Translations under genes and position numbers: made by a program
Part shown: piece after piece, positions 8,898-16,434 of the stretch
How positions within the stretch are numbered: position 1 is the first letter of the stretch
Layout: each line of letters starts with the position of its first letter
The notes under the pieces: model-generated
What the model was told of the DNA's origin: nothing
The model's input: the letters and a program-made list of their open reading frames with translations, nothing else
Databases searched by the model: none
Origin: Acinetobacter baumannii
GTDB lineage: Bacteria; Pseudomonadota; Gammaproteobacteria; Pseudomonadales; Moraxellaceae
Length of the DNA stretch: 40,244 nt
Direction: 5' to 3'
Assembly: GCF_016508585.1 (NCBI RefSeq)
Contig: NZ_JADVOP010000036.1
Span: 1 to 40,244, forward strand

Positions 8898-9632
8898 TTA
8901 CGCCATGTATAAACCACCATTTACGTGTAATACTGTGCCTGTAATGTAACTAGCTTTGTCCGAAGCTAAGAAACTCACCGCATCTGCAATATCTTTTGGC
9001 TCACCAAAACGACTTAAAGCAACTTGATCACTCATTTTTTTACGAATGTCTTCGCTTAATTGTTCAGTCATTTCAGTCGCGATAAAACCCGGAGCAATGC
9101 AATTAACGGTAATCTGACGACTACCCATCTCTTTTGCAAGGCTACGACTAAACGCTTCAATGCCTGCTTTTGCAGCAGAATAGTTGGCTTGACCTGGGTT
9201 AGCAAAATGCGCAACCACTGAACTAATATTGATAATACGTCCAAAACGAGCTTTGGTCATACCTTTCAATACCCGTTTAGACAACCGGAAAACAGCTTTT
9301 AGATGAATGTTGAGAATATCGTCCCAATCATCTTCCGACATACGCAATAATAAATTATCTTTGGTAATACCCGCATTATTGACCAGCACCATCACTGAAC
9401 CATATTTTTGCTCAATGTCAGATACCAATGCATCGATGGCTGTACCATCACGTACATCAAGTACTGCACCAACACCCTGCTCAGCAAATGCTGTAGAAAG
9501 TTTTTCTGCACCTGCTTCAGATGTTGCCGTACCGACAACAAAATAACCATCTTGAATTAACTGTTGAGCAATGGCTGCCCCAATCCCTCGGCTTGCGCCT
9601 GTCACTAATGCGACTTTACGTTCTTGTGTCAT
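8898..9632 (-). CDS. fabG: 3-oxoacyl-ACP reductase FabG
   Basis: NADPH-dependent reduction of 3-oxoacyl-ACP to 3-hydroxyacyl-ACP in type II fatty acid synthesis. The 244-residue short-chain dehydrogenase has TGASRGIG (11-18), the NNAG block (about 85-88) and the catalytic set S138, Y151, K155 (YSAAK). The end, VNGGLYMA, is the classic FabG C-terminus. Its start overlaps the fabD stop by four bases, so the two are translationally coupled. It is followed by acpP. Many paralogues exist in this fold; the fabD and acpP neighbours make this the synthesis enzyme. Confidence 0.97.
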   Translation of the reverse strand: MTQERKVALVTGASRGIGAAIAQQLIQDGYFVVGTATSEAGAEKLSTAFAEQGVGAVLDVRDGTAIDALVSDIEQKYGSVMVLVNNAGITKDNLLLRMSEDDWDDILNIHLKAVFRLSKRVLKGMTKARFGRIINISSVVAHFANPGQANYSAAKAGIEAFSRSLAKEMGSRQITVNCIAPGFIATEMTEQLSEDIRKKMSDQVALSRFGEPKDIADAVSFLASDKASYITGTVLHVNGGLYMA

Positions 9633-10615
9633 GCGATTTTCCCTTCAGCCACTAAGATGGCATTTAGTGCATCTTCCATACGTGCTTGCGTATCAAGTGG
9701 AAATGCCTTTTCAATATTAGGTAAACGTTTTGCTAAATTTGCCAGTACATTACCCGGTCCACATTCTGCAACATACTGAATGCCTTGATCTTGTATGAAC
9801 TGCATGGTTTTGGTCCATTGCACAGATTGGTACAACTGCGCTGTAAGCGCCTGACGCAACTGTGTGGTATCTGTAGCAATTTCAGCGTTGACATTTTGTA
9901 TTACAGGAATGCTTGGAAGCTCAATGGCAGTTTGTTCCAAAGCTTCTGCAAACTGTTCAGCAGCGGGCTTCATCAACGAACAATGGGAAGGTACGGATAC
10001 AGGTAATGCGATCGCTTTGCCACCGTTTTCTTTTGCCGCGACCATAACTGCTTCCACCAGCGTCTTATCACCGGCAATCACGACTTGCCCCTGTGCATTG
10101 TAGTTTGCCGCTTCAACTGAGCCACGCCCTTGCACATTGGCTTGTTCACACAGTTCAATGACTTTTGCATCATCCAAACCAAGAATCGCAGCCATTGCAC
10201 CTTGCCCTTGAGGCACTGCTGACTGCATCAACTGACCACGTAGATTGACCAGTTTAACAGCATCGACCAATGTCATTGCATCTGCGGCAACCAACGCGCT
10301 GTATTCTCCCAGGGAATGACCTGCAAGATACTTTGGTGCAACACCACCTAAATCCAACCATACGCGCCAGAGCGCAATACTTGCTGTTAACAATACAGGT
10401 TGAGTGTTTTCAGTTTGATCTAAACCCTCACCACTTTGCGCAATGTGCCATAAATCAAAACCAATGGCATCTGAAGCTTCAGCAAAGGTTTCTTGTACAC
10501 CACTAAACTGTTCTGCAAGTTCAGCAAGCATACCTACTTTTTGTGACCCTTGACCTGGAAACAAAAATGCAGTTTTGGTTGCTTGAGCTGCTTGTTCGAG
10601 TCGTTTGGCAGACAT
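9629..10615 (-). CDS. fabD: malonyl-CoA:ACP transacylase FabD
   Basis: Moves malonyl groups from CoA to ACP to supply the elongation steps. At 328 residues it is slightly longer than usual because of a 14-residue N-terminal lead. GQGSQ (21-25), the nucleophile motif GHSLGEYSA with S101, and the catalytic H212 in PSHCSLM are visible. It begins a new transcription unit: the rpmF terminator lies 115 bases upstream and a probable promoter is at 10659-10664. plsX and fabH, which often separate rpmF and fabD, are missing here. The stop overlaps fabG by four bases. Confidence 0.97.
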   Translation of the reverse strand: MSAKRLEQAAQATKTAFLFPGQGSQKVGMLAELAEQFSGVQETFAEASDAIGFDLWHIAQSGEGLDQTENTQPVLLTASIALWRVWLDLGGVAPKYLAGHSLGEYSALVAADAMTLVDAVKLVNLRGQLMQSAVPQGQGAMAAILGLDDAKVIELCEQANVQGRGSVEAANYNAQGQVVIAGDKTLVEAVMVAAKENGGKAIALPVSVPSHCSLMKPAAEQFAEALEQTAIELPSIPVIQNVNAEIATDTTQLRQALTAQLYQSVQWTKTMQFIQDQGIQYVAECGPGNVLANLAKRLPNIEKAFPLDTQARMEDALNAILVAEGKIA

Positions 10616-10652
10616 ATAAAAAGTCCCTTATTTAATCTTGATCGTTTCCGAT

Positions 10653-10664
10653 GCGGCAATTTTA
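10653..10664 (-). promoter_or_regulatory. probable fabD promoter (-10 region)
   Basis: Minus strand TAAAAT (10659-10664) is followed at once by TGCCGC, so the segment AATTGCCGC is the same as at the yceD promoter (11613-11621). The -35 is poor (ATTAAA-like) but a long AT-rich tract lies upstream. The start of transcription would be about 38 bases before the fabD ATG. The call rests on the -10 box, the location after a terminator and the shared sequence. Confidence 0.4.
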
Positions 10665-10722
10665 CAGAAAAAAAAATTTTATTTAATTGCGAAATACAAC
10701 AAAAAATACGCATATACAAAAC

Positions 10723-10745
10723 AAAAAAAGGGAGCTTTCGCTCCC
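10723..10745 (-). terminator. terminator of yceD-rpmF
   Basis: GGGAGC/GCTCCC arms around TTTC (10730-10745) are followed on the minus strand by seven T residues. It lies 37 bases past the rpmF stop and separates the ribosomal unit from fabD. Confidence 0.9.
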
Positions 10746-10781
10746 ATTTTTTCACTAAGCTTACGCCTAATGCGTCAACAA

Positions 10782-10967
10782 TTATTCAGCATCAGCTGCT
10801 TTAGCGAATAATTGACGACCACGGTAGAAACCATCTTTAGTCACATGGTGACGGCGGTGAGTTTCACCTGAAGTTTGGTCTACAGTTAATGCATTCTCGG
10901 TTAAAGCGTCATGTGAACGGCGCATGTCACGGCGAGAGCGACTTTTACGGTTTTGCTGAACGGCCAT
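10782..10967 (-). CDS. rpmF: 50S ribosomal protein L32
   Basis: Structural protein of the large ribosomal subunit. The 61-residue basic protein starts [20 protein letters not shown] and keeps the SGETHRRHH and GFYRGRQ blocks. It has no cysteines, so it is the zinc-free (C-minus) form, as in E. coli. GGAG precedes the ATG. It follows yceD by 74 bases, a common pairing, and that gap holds an extended -10 box that may give extra rpmF transcripts. Confidence 0.98.
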   Translation of the reverse strand: MAVQQNRKSRSRRDMRRSHDALTENALTVDQTSGETHRRHHVTKDGFYRGRQLFAKAADAE

Positions 10968-11027
10968 GATGGCTCCTTACAAATCGAAAAAATGGATCAG
11001 AACAAATTCGGTTGTCTTAACTTAACA

Positions 11028-11036
11028 GTATAACAC
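11028..11036 (-). promoter_or_regulatory. possible extended -10 promoter of rpmF
   Basis: Minus strand TGTTATACT fits the extended -10 pattern TGnTATAAT with one mismatch. No good -35 is visible at 17 bases. Its location in the yceD-rpmF gap, about 60 bases before the rpmF ATG, suggests a second promoter for the ribosomal gene. Confidence 0.35.
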
Positions 11037-11041
11037 AAAAT

Positions 11042-11605
11042 TTAGTTAAGTTTACCCTTCAAACTTGCCAAAACATCAAACGGGTTATCCCGTTTTTCTT
11101 CAACAATGTCCTGAACGGCTGGCTGATGCTTATGTTCGCAAGCGTCATGCTTAGGAGACAAAGGCATCAACAATAACAATTCATCTTCTAAAAGTGCAAG
11201 TAAATCAACAGTCGCAGGAGTATTGGTTAAATAATCTCCCTTGGTTGTCGCTTCACTTTCACCTAATACGATGAAATCAGCATCCTCATCCAAGCGCTCT
11301 ATCAGTGACTCATCATCTATTAAAGCCAAATGGAAATCAGAAACCAGAGGAATTTCAACAGAATCCAGACAACGCTGGCACTCCATCGGAACTTTAGTAT
11401 CTACATGACCATCCAACCATACGATACGATGATACGCATCCATTGATAGCTTACAGTCTATATTGATCAATTGATCATCAATTGATCCAACAGCTTCACG
11501 GGAAATACGAACAAAGCGAGACAATGGCAGTGTACCTGACCATGTAAAGCCTTGTTCAGCCCATTTAAACGGCTCTATCTGTGCCGGAAAGGTATTTGCT
11601 GACAT
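11042..11605 (-). CDS. yceD: YceD family (DUF177) protein, 23S rRNA accumulation protein
   Basis: A protein of the family linked to 23S rRNA accumulation and ribosome assembly, nearly always encoded just before rpmF. It has 187 residues. The ECQRC cysteine pair (C76, C79) and the acidic segment followed by DLLALLEDELLLLMPL-type sequence are family features, as is the end NPFDVLASLKGK. The start is unusual: the -10 box ends only 13 bases before the ATG, so the mRNA leader would be about six or seven bases, too short for a ribosome binding site. The alignment with E. coli YceD near residues 6-14 argues that this ATG is right. The mechanism of YceD remains poorly known. Confidence 0.93.
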   Translation of the reverse strand: MSANTFPAQIEPFKWAEQGFTWSGTLPLSRFVRISREAVGSIDDQLINIDCKLSMDAYHRIVWLDGHVDTKVPMECQRCLDSVEIPLVSDFHLALIDDESLIERLDEDADFIVLGESEATTKGDYLTNTPATVDLLALLEDELLLLMPLSPKHDACEHKHQPAVQDIVEEKRDNPFDVLASLKGKLN

Positions 11606-11618
11606 AATTAAGGCGGCA

Positions 11619-11647
11619 ATTCTACAAATTCATAGGTACTCTGTCAA
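11619..11647 (-). promoter_or_regulatory. strong sigma70-type promoter of yceD-rpmF
   Basis: Minus strand consensus TTGACA (11642-11647), a 17-base spacer and TAGAAT (11619-11624). The predicted transcription start lies near 11611-11612, only about six bases before the yceD ATG (11603-11605), so translation would be nearly leaderless. The sequence right after the -10, TGCCGC, recurs at the fabD promoter. Confidence 0.8.
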
Positions 11648-11702
11648 AGATTAAGATACAATTTTGTACTTATTTAGACAGATCTCTTGAGTAATACAAG
11701 CC

Positions 11703-12368
11703 ATGCATCAGTTGCAGCCGCAACCTGAAGTCACTACTTCATTACAGTTTAACACCCGCTTAACCTCTGAAAACACATTGAATGTGACCGATGTGCAACG
11801 CTCCCAATGGGAGAATTTACAAACAGAAGCCCAGCAAGTAGATTGGCTTATCTTACACTTTAATCGTTGGTTTTCCCACCTAAATGTGACGCTTGTTCGT
11901 GGTGATTTTGAACCTGAATATTTTCCGGCAACAAAAGACCAGCCCGCTCGCATTCAATTTGCACATGGATTTTTCAATAGTGCTTTACATGAAATTAGTC
12001 ATTGGACCATTGCCGGCGAACAACGTCGATTATTGCCTGATTTAGGCTATTGGTATGCGCCAGACGGTCGTACAGCTCAACAACAAGCATTGTTTGAACA
12101 AGTCGAAATCAAACCTCAAGCCATAGAATGGCTATTCTCTAAAGCATTTGGACGCAAGTTTCGAGTCTCACTGGATAATCTCACTGGAGAAGGTGGTGAT
12201 GGTGCTGCATTTAAAGACCATGTTTACGCTCAGGTGCAACGCTTTTTCTCTGGTGAAAGCAAGCTTCCCCGAGATGCAAAACACTTTATTGAATGTATTT
12301 GTGCCTACACTCGAAGTGGCAAAACATTACAAAGTGCTGAATTTAATCGAAAGGATTTAGACAACTAA
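11703..12368 (+). CDS. epmC: elongation factor P hydroxylase EpmC (YfcM family)
   Basis: The family hydroxylates the lysylated lysine of elongation factor P. Strong family blocks are FAHGFFNSALHEISHW (metal ligand candidates H96, E97, H100), YWYAPDGRTAQQQ and EVEIKPQA-like VEIKPQA. With 221 residues it is about 40 longer than E. coli EpmC, owing to a Gln- and Thr-rich N-terminal stretch before about residue 45. An internal start is possible, but no better one is visible. It is divergent from yceD. The partner genes epmA and epmB and the EF-P gene efp are not in the window, so whether this organism lysylates EF-P cannot be judged here. Confidence 0.9.
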   Translation: MHQLQPQPEVTTSLQFNTRLTSENTLNVTDVQRSQWENLQTEAQQVDWLILHFNRWFSHLNVTLVRGDFEPEYFPATKDQPARIQFAHGFFNSALHEISHWTIAGEQRRLLPDLGYWYAPDGRTAQQQALFEQVEIKPQAIEWLFSKAFGRKFRVSLDNLTGEGGDGAAFKDHVYAQVQRFFSGESKLPRDAKHFIECICAYTRSGKTLQSAEFNRKDLDN

Positions 12369-12966
12369 TCCAATACATTGTCTCAACCATCTTCATCAAC
12401 TCTCTTGACCATCTTGATTTTGTGCTGACGATGTAACTGACAATCATGATTCACTCTTCAGCACCAGATCGAACCCGCTTTTAGTGAATGCCATATTCAG
12501 CATACATTCATCATGCATCTAAGATTATTGACTGATGTTATGTAGCTGGTATGAATTGGCTTTACCCATACTGAAAATATAGACGCACACGACAGAGTCT
12601 TACACCAAAAGTTTAAGTTTAGAGAATAACCTTCAGTTAGACCTGTTTTTTCAAAATGAGAGCAAAGCTCCGTAAAGGCAACCATCTTGTGCAGCGACAT
12701 CGCTGTTCACCGCACAACTCGACCATGTCCGTCAAAATATTCTGAGTATCACAGATACTTTAGAAATGAAAAGCAACCCTGCCTCAGACAATTGCAGATG
12801 ATGTCCGCGTATCTACTTTTTTCAAGAGACAAATATGATTTAGCGTTGCCATATAACATCAGTGATTAAAATACTCATGGATTCAAATAAAATTACAAAT
12901 AATGGTGTTCTTAACCATTTATTTTCAATACCATATATGAATAGATAATAAATCAGGAGAATAAAT
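12369..12966 (+). other. 598-base stretch without a supported gene
   Basis: No frame here has a credible start, ribosome binding site and protein-like composition; the short open frames are broken by stops. A plus-strand frame from 12676 to the stop at 12799-12801 reads like an amphipathic helix (ATSLFTAQLDHVRQNIL), which could be a scrap of a decayed gene. A 7-base inverted repeat, GTGCTGA (12422-12428) / TCAGCAC (12458-12464), is present. The last bases hold a good ribosome binding site (AGGAG) for the yciO-type gene. Confidence 0.5.
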
Positions 12967-13584
12967 ATGCTGCATTTAAGAGTACATCCTGACAACCCTC
13001 AACCGCGTTTAATCAGTCAAGCTGTCGAAAGAATTCGAGCAGGTGATGTTGTGGTCTATCCAACAGATGCTGCTTATGCCATAGGTTGCCAGATTGGAAA
13101 TAAAAATGCCATGGAACGTATCACTCAGATTCGTGGTCTGGGGGCTAAACATCAATACGCCATTATTTGTGCAGACTTATCAGATATTGCGACCTATGCC
13201 AAAGTAGACAATGCAATGTATCGCCTGCTGAAAGCCAATACACCCGCAGTTACCACTTATATTTTACCGGCAACCAGTGAAGTACCTCGTCGCTTAATGC
13301 ATCCAAAGAAAAAAACCATTGGTTTACGTGTACCAAGCAATCCCGTCTGTCAAATGTTGTTAAAAGAATTAGGCGAACCCTTATTGACCAGTACATTAGT
13401 TTTGCCAGGTCAAGATACACCAATGGATGATCCTTATGATATTGAACAACAACTTGAAAAACGTATTGATGTTTTTATTGATAGTGGTTTAGGTACTTTA
13501 ACCACAACCAGTATTGTTGACTTGTCAGGTACAAATCCTGAAATTATCCGTCGTGGTGTCGGTGATGTCAGCGCTTTTGAATAA
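12967..13584 (+). CDS. yciO: YciO family protein (Sua5/YrdC fold)
   Basis: 205 residues, near full-length identity in layout to E. coli YciO (206): the start LHLRVHPDNPQPRLISQAVE, the VVYPTDAAYAIGC block, NAMERITQIR, the KKKTIGLRVPSNPVCQ motif and the end RRGVGDVSAFE. The YrdC fold binds ATP and a carbamoyl-type intermediate. True TsaC/Sua5 proteins make threonylcarbamoyl-AMP for tRNA t6A, and YciO is a paralogue with a related but less certain role. The KxR/SxN-type residues of the fold seem kept (K-K-T-I-G-L-R and PSN). AGGAG seven bases before the ATG gives a firm start. A short unknown gene follows after 41 bases. Confidence 0.9.
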   Translation: MLHLRVHPDNPQPRLISQAVERIRAGDVVVYPTDAAYAIGCQIGNKNAMERITQIRGLGAKHQYAIICADLSDIATYAKVDNAMYRLLKANTPAVTTYILPATSEVPRRLMHPKKKTIGLRVPSNPVCQMLLKELGEPLLTSTLVLPGQDTPMDDPYDIEQQLEKRIDVFIDSGLGTLTTTSIVDLSGTNPEIIRRGVGDVSAFE

Positions 13585-13625
13585 GCGCCGATCATTTTTC
13601 CCAAACTTTTTAGAAGTCAGATCAA

Positions 13626-13895
13626 ATGGATCTGTTTACCGCCATACTGAATATTCATAAATTGCAGATTCAGCAAAGTCTATTTGTAGAACAGCCGTGG
13701 ACGCCAGAATCTCTGGTCAAATTACAGGATATACCGGTCAATAGAAAAATACGGAATGACAATTTCACTTACTTCTTAGATGTTGTGGAAATTAAATCTT
13801 TGCTCTTGCGTCTTGAATCTCGAAATACGTGTTTAAGAGATATATGTCATTTAATCATTGAACATGCTATCGAAAACAGTAAATTCATTGAATAA
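13626..13895 (+). CDS. small hypothetical protein
   Basis: 89 residues, no signal peptide, no membrane segment, two cysteines near the C-terminus. The sequence alternates helices with charged and leucine residues (IKSLLLRLESRNTCLRDICHLIIEHAIENSK), consistent with a small helical cytosolic protein. I do not recognise it. An AGAAG nine bases before the ATG and the position on the same strand between yciO and the hydrolase gene make it plausible. There is no visible terminator between it and yciO, so they may be co-transcribed. Confidence 0.55.
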   Translation: MDLFTAILNIHKLQIQQSLFVEQPWTPESLVKLQDIPVNRKIRNDNFTYFLDVVEIKSLLLRLESRNTCLRDICHLIIEHAIENSKFIE

Positions 13896-14010
13896 CATTA
13901 AAACCCAGATTCAACGAAAAGTTGTTGATCACTTTTTGTATATTTTTAGATTGGTATTTTTGCTAATTCAGTTTATAAACAAAGCATAATCCTAAAAACA
14001 AAGTGTCATT

Positions 14011-14826
14011 ATGATATACAACATTCATCACTTGCATTGTGGAACGATGTGCCCAATCTGTGCACCACTGTATGGACAAAAAGGTTTACATGCCAAAATG
14101 GTCTGTCATTGTCTGTTGGTGGAAACGGATAAGGGATTGGTACTCATCGATACGGGTTTTGGGAGTCAAGATTATCTTCACCCTCAAGCACGTCTAGGTC
14201 GATTATTTGCAAAGATGAGTGCAATTCAATTTGATTTCTCACTGACCGCAGTTGCACAAATTCAACAACTCGGTTTCCAGCCTTCTGATGTGAAACATAT
14301 TTTAGTCAGTCATTTGGATTTGGATCATGCTGGAGGGATTTCAGACTTTCCTCAAGCCACGATTCATATTCTATCCAGTGAGTATAATGCAGCTCAGAAC
14401 CTCTCGATGATGAATAAATTACGTTATCGCCCACAACAATTTAAAAATCATCGTCACTGGAACTTCCTTGAACCCAAGAATGGAGAATCTTGGTTTAATT
14501 TCCACAAGGTTCAGGGTTTTCACATATTTAATGATGAAATTTTACTGATTCCATTACTGGGACATACCACAGGTCATTGTGGCATAGCGATTAAACAACA
14601 AAATGGATGGGTTTTCTTTTGTGGTGATGCCTATTACAGTCATTTGGAATTAGATCCAAATCATAAACTTCCACTACTGGATAAGCTGGAACGCTTGTTC
14701 GCAGAGAACAATACAGCCCGTTTAAAAACACTTGCTGAAATACAACATCTTGCCCAAAATGAGCCACATATTGAAATAATCTGTGCGCATGACCCAGTTG
14801 AACTTGACCGATACCTCGTAAAATAA
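14011..14826 (+). CDS. metallo-beta-lactamase-fold hydrolase (lactonase-like)
   Basis: 271-residue cytosolic enzyme of the metallo-beta-lactamase fold. The metal site is visible as SHLDLDHAGG (101-106), H188 in GHTTGHCG, D206 in FFCGDAYY and H260 near the C-terminus, giving a full binuclear ligand set except that the usual HxHxDH reads HxDxDH here (D103). The layout resembles N-acyl-homoserine lactonases and related hydrolases, but this cannot give the substrate. The N-terminus has an unusual cysteine set (C10, C14, C17, then C32 and C34). The stop is two bases before the phosphatase-like lipoprotein gene, so the two are almost certainly co-expressed. Confidence 0.85.
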   Translation: MIYNIHHLHCGTMCPICAPLYGQKGLHAKMVCHCLLVETDKGLVLIDTGFGSQDYLHPQARLGRLFAKMSAIQFDFSLTAVAQIQQLGFQPSDVKHILVSHLDLDHAGGISDFPQATIHILSSEYNAAQNLSMMNKLRYRPQQFKNHRHWNFLEPKNGESWFNFHKVQGFHIFNDEILLIPLLGHTTGHCGIAIKQQNGWVFFCGDAYYSHLELDPNHKLPLLDKLERLFAENNTARLKTLAEIQHLAQNEPHIEIICAHDPVELDRYLVK

Positions 14827-14828
14827 TC

Positions 14829-15416
14829 ATGAGATTGAAATTACTTGCCTCGACCACCTTGATCTGCCTCAGTTTAAATTTGACAGGCTGCATCACCACA
14901 TCAACACTTCCTGATCATCAACGTCCTCAACAATGGGGCACTGTGGTGAATAAACACTATAATTTCTATCGTATCAGTGACACAGTTTTTCGGAGTGAAC
15001 AGCCCAGCAAAGAGATTATCCCTGCTTTAGAAGAGCATAATATCACTGTGGTGATCAATTTAAGGAGCCGTGATCGGGATAAAACTGTTTTGGCACAACA
15101 TGGCTTTGAATTGGTGCATGTTCCAATCAATACTTGGGCAATAGATCGTGATGATTTACTTCAAGTCATGAAAACGATTCAAATCGCACAAAGAAACCAT
15201 AAAAAAGTCCTGATTCATTGTTATCACGGCTCGGATCGTACTGGGGCAAGTGTTGCCATGTATCGCATTATTTTTGAAAACTGGTCAGTCGATGATGCAC
15301 TAAAAGAAATGAAACATGGTGGTTATGGCTTTCATCCAATTTGGATCAATATTGAAAAAATTTTTACCCCTGAAAATATAAGATGGATCCGTGAGCAACT
15401 CACGAATCCATCTTGA
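14829..15416 (+). CDS. lipoprotein with tyrosine/dual-specificity phosphatase domain
   Basis: 195 residues. An N-terminal lipoprotein signal ends in the lipobox LTGC with C21 as the lipid-modified residue, so the protein is anchored in a membrane and faces the periplasm or outside. The phosphatase signature HCYHGSDRTG (HCx5R) has the nucleophile C131 and R137, with a candidate general acid D106 in the WAIDRDD loop. It resembles secreted DSP/PTP-type phosphatases. Its substrate is unknown: phosphoproteins, phosphoinositides or other phosphate esters are all possible. It starts two bases after the hydrolase gene. The last codons lie inside a strong hairpin (15381-15413) shared with the convergent SPOR gene. 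Confidence 0.85.
   Translation: MRLKLLASTTLICLSLNLTGCITTSTLPDHQRPQQWGTVVNKHYNFYRISDTVFRSEQPSKEIIPALEEHNITVVINLRSRDRDKTVLAQHGFELVHVPINTWAIDRDDLLQVMKTIQIAQRNHKKVLIHCYHGSDRTGASVAMYRIIFENWSVDDALKEMKHGGYGFHPIWINIEKIFTPENIRWIREQLTNPS
15381..15413. terminator. hairpin at the end of two convergent genes
   Basis: Fifteen-base arms AGATGGATCCGTGAG (15381-15395) and CTCACGAATCCATCT (15399-15413) pair with one mismatch around CAA. It overlaps the last codons and is directly before the stop of the phosphatase-like gene, 23 bases from the convergent SPOR stop. No long T-run follows on either strand, so it may protect mRNA ends or act as a weak terminator. Confidence 0.45.
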
Positions 15417-15435
15417 ATGACCCCATCCATACCAG

Positions 15436-16434
15436 TTAACGGCGGTCTAAAGGCACCCATTCAATTACCCATGCAGACTTCATGCCCAAGCTGTCATCTG
15501 CATTAATTTTCTTACGTGCCGCATCTGCGCCTTCACGATCTTTGGATGGCCCAACCATGATACGAATCCCTTTTGAAGTTGGGCTCTTGGTCACTTTATA
15601 ACCTTTGGCACGTAGCTTTGCCGCAACGGCATCCGCATTGGCTTCATTGGCTGCAAGCGCAACTTGCACCATCCATTGCTTATCACCATTTTCCAGTAAA
15701 TCACGTGCTTTTTCTGCCTCGGCTTTCTTTTTAGCGTCTTCAGCTTTACGCTTTTTCTCTGCTTCTGCTTTCTTCTCTTCAGCTTGTTTTTTCTCAGCGG
15801 CAGCTTTCTTTTCAGCTTCTGCTTTACGTTTATCTTCAGCTTTTTGTTGTTCTTCTAGCTTACGTTTTTTCTCCTCAGCTGCCTTACGCTCTGCTTCTGC
15901 GGTAGCTTGTCGCTTCTGCTCAGCGAGCTTTTTTTCAGCTTCGGCTTTCTGCTTCAACTGCGCATTTTGTTGCTCAAGCTGCTTCTGCTCAGCGGCTTTC
16001 TGCTGCGCTTTGGCTTTCTCGTCTTGCACCAGCTCAGGTGGAATATCTGCACCCTCTTGCGCCGCCGCAGCAGCACCACGTCTTGCATTTGCTGCTGCAT
16101 ATTCTTCGGCAGCCTTGCGTGCAGCATCCGCTTCTGCCTGTTGTTGCATCCGTAAAAACTCAGCAGCTTTGGCTTCTTGCTCAGCCACAGCCTTTTCACG
16201 AGCACGTTTTTGCTCTTCCAACAGGCGTTTTTCCGTTGCAACATCCACAGTCAATGGTTGCAATTGCACAGGCTCACCCGCTGGCGTAGTTTTGTTTGGC
16301 TGAGTTTGACCCGCAGGTTGTGTTTCAGCCTGTCTTTGGTGGATTTCTTCTTTACCTTTTAGAAGCAATGCCGCCAATAGAACACCACCACTTAATAAAA
16401 CAACACCGCCCATCCAGCGTTGTTTGTTATTCAT
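15436..16434 (-). CDS. SPOR-domain membrane protein (DedD-like)
   Basis: 332 residues. One N-terminal membrane helix (about 7-26, GGVVLLSGGVLLAALLL), a long Ala/Lys/Glu/Gln-rich segment (about 55-245) predicted to be extended helix or coiled coil, then a C-terminal SPOR domain (about 254-332; starts KQWMVQVALAAN). SPOR domains bind peptidoglycan stripped of stem peptides and bring proteins to the division septum. The start ATG (16432-16434) overlaps the folC stop by four bases, with AGAAG seven bases before it. An upstream in-frame start (16488) would lie inside folC and before the helix. In Pseudomonas the same gene lies between folC and cvpA-purF; here the unit ends at this gene. Confidence 0.88.
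   Translation of the reverse strand: MNNKQRWMGGVVLLSGGVLLAALLLKGKEEIHQRQAETQPAGQTQPNKTTPAGEPVQLQPLTVDVATEKRLLEEQKRAREKAVAEQEAKAAEFLRMQQQAEADAARKAAEEYAAANARRGAAAAAQEGADIPPELVQDEKAKAQQKAAEQKQLEQQNAQLKQKAEAEKKLAEQKRQATAEAERKAAEEKKRKLEEQQKAEDKRKAEAEKKAAAEKKQAEEKKAEAEKKRKAEDAKKKAEAEKARDLLENGDKQWMVQVALAANEANADAVAAKLRAKGYKVTKSPTSKGIRIMVGPSKDREGADAARKKINADDSLGMKSAWVIEWVPLDRR

Noticed and set aside
11466..11487. Three copies of ATTGATC in a row inside yceD
   Set aside because: They encode the ordinary peptide SIDDQLINID, in the middle of the gene. The repetition is likely chance and not regulatory.
12497..12869. Two open frames of 60-70 codons in the gap after epmC
   Set aside because: Neither has a ribosome binding site or protein-like sequence. 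They overlap on opposite strands.
15605..16303. A 232-codon open frame on the plus strand opposite the SPOR gene
   Set aside because: Its product is a repetitive Ser/Ala/Cys/Phe-rich chain that mirrors the Ala/Lys/Glu repeats of the SPOR protein. It is a shadow of biased codon use.
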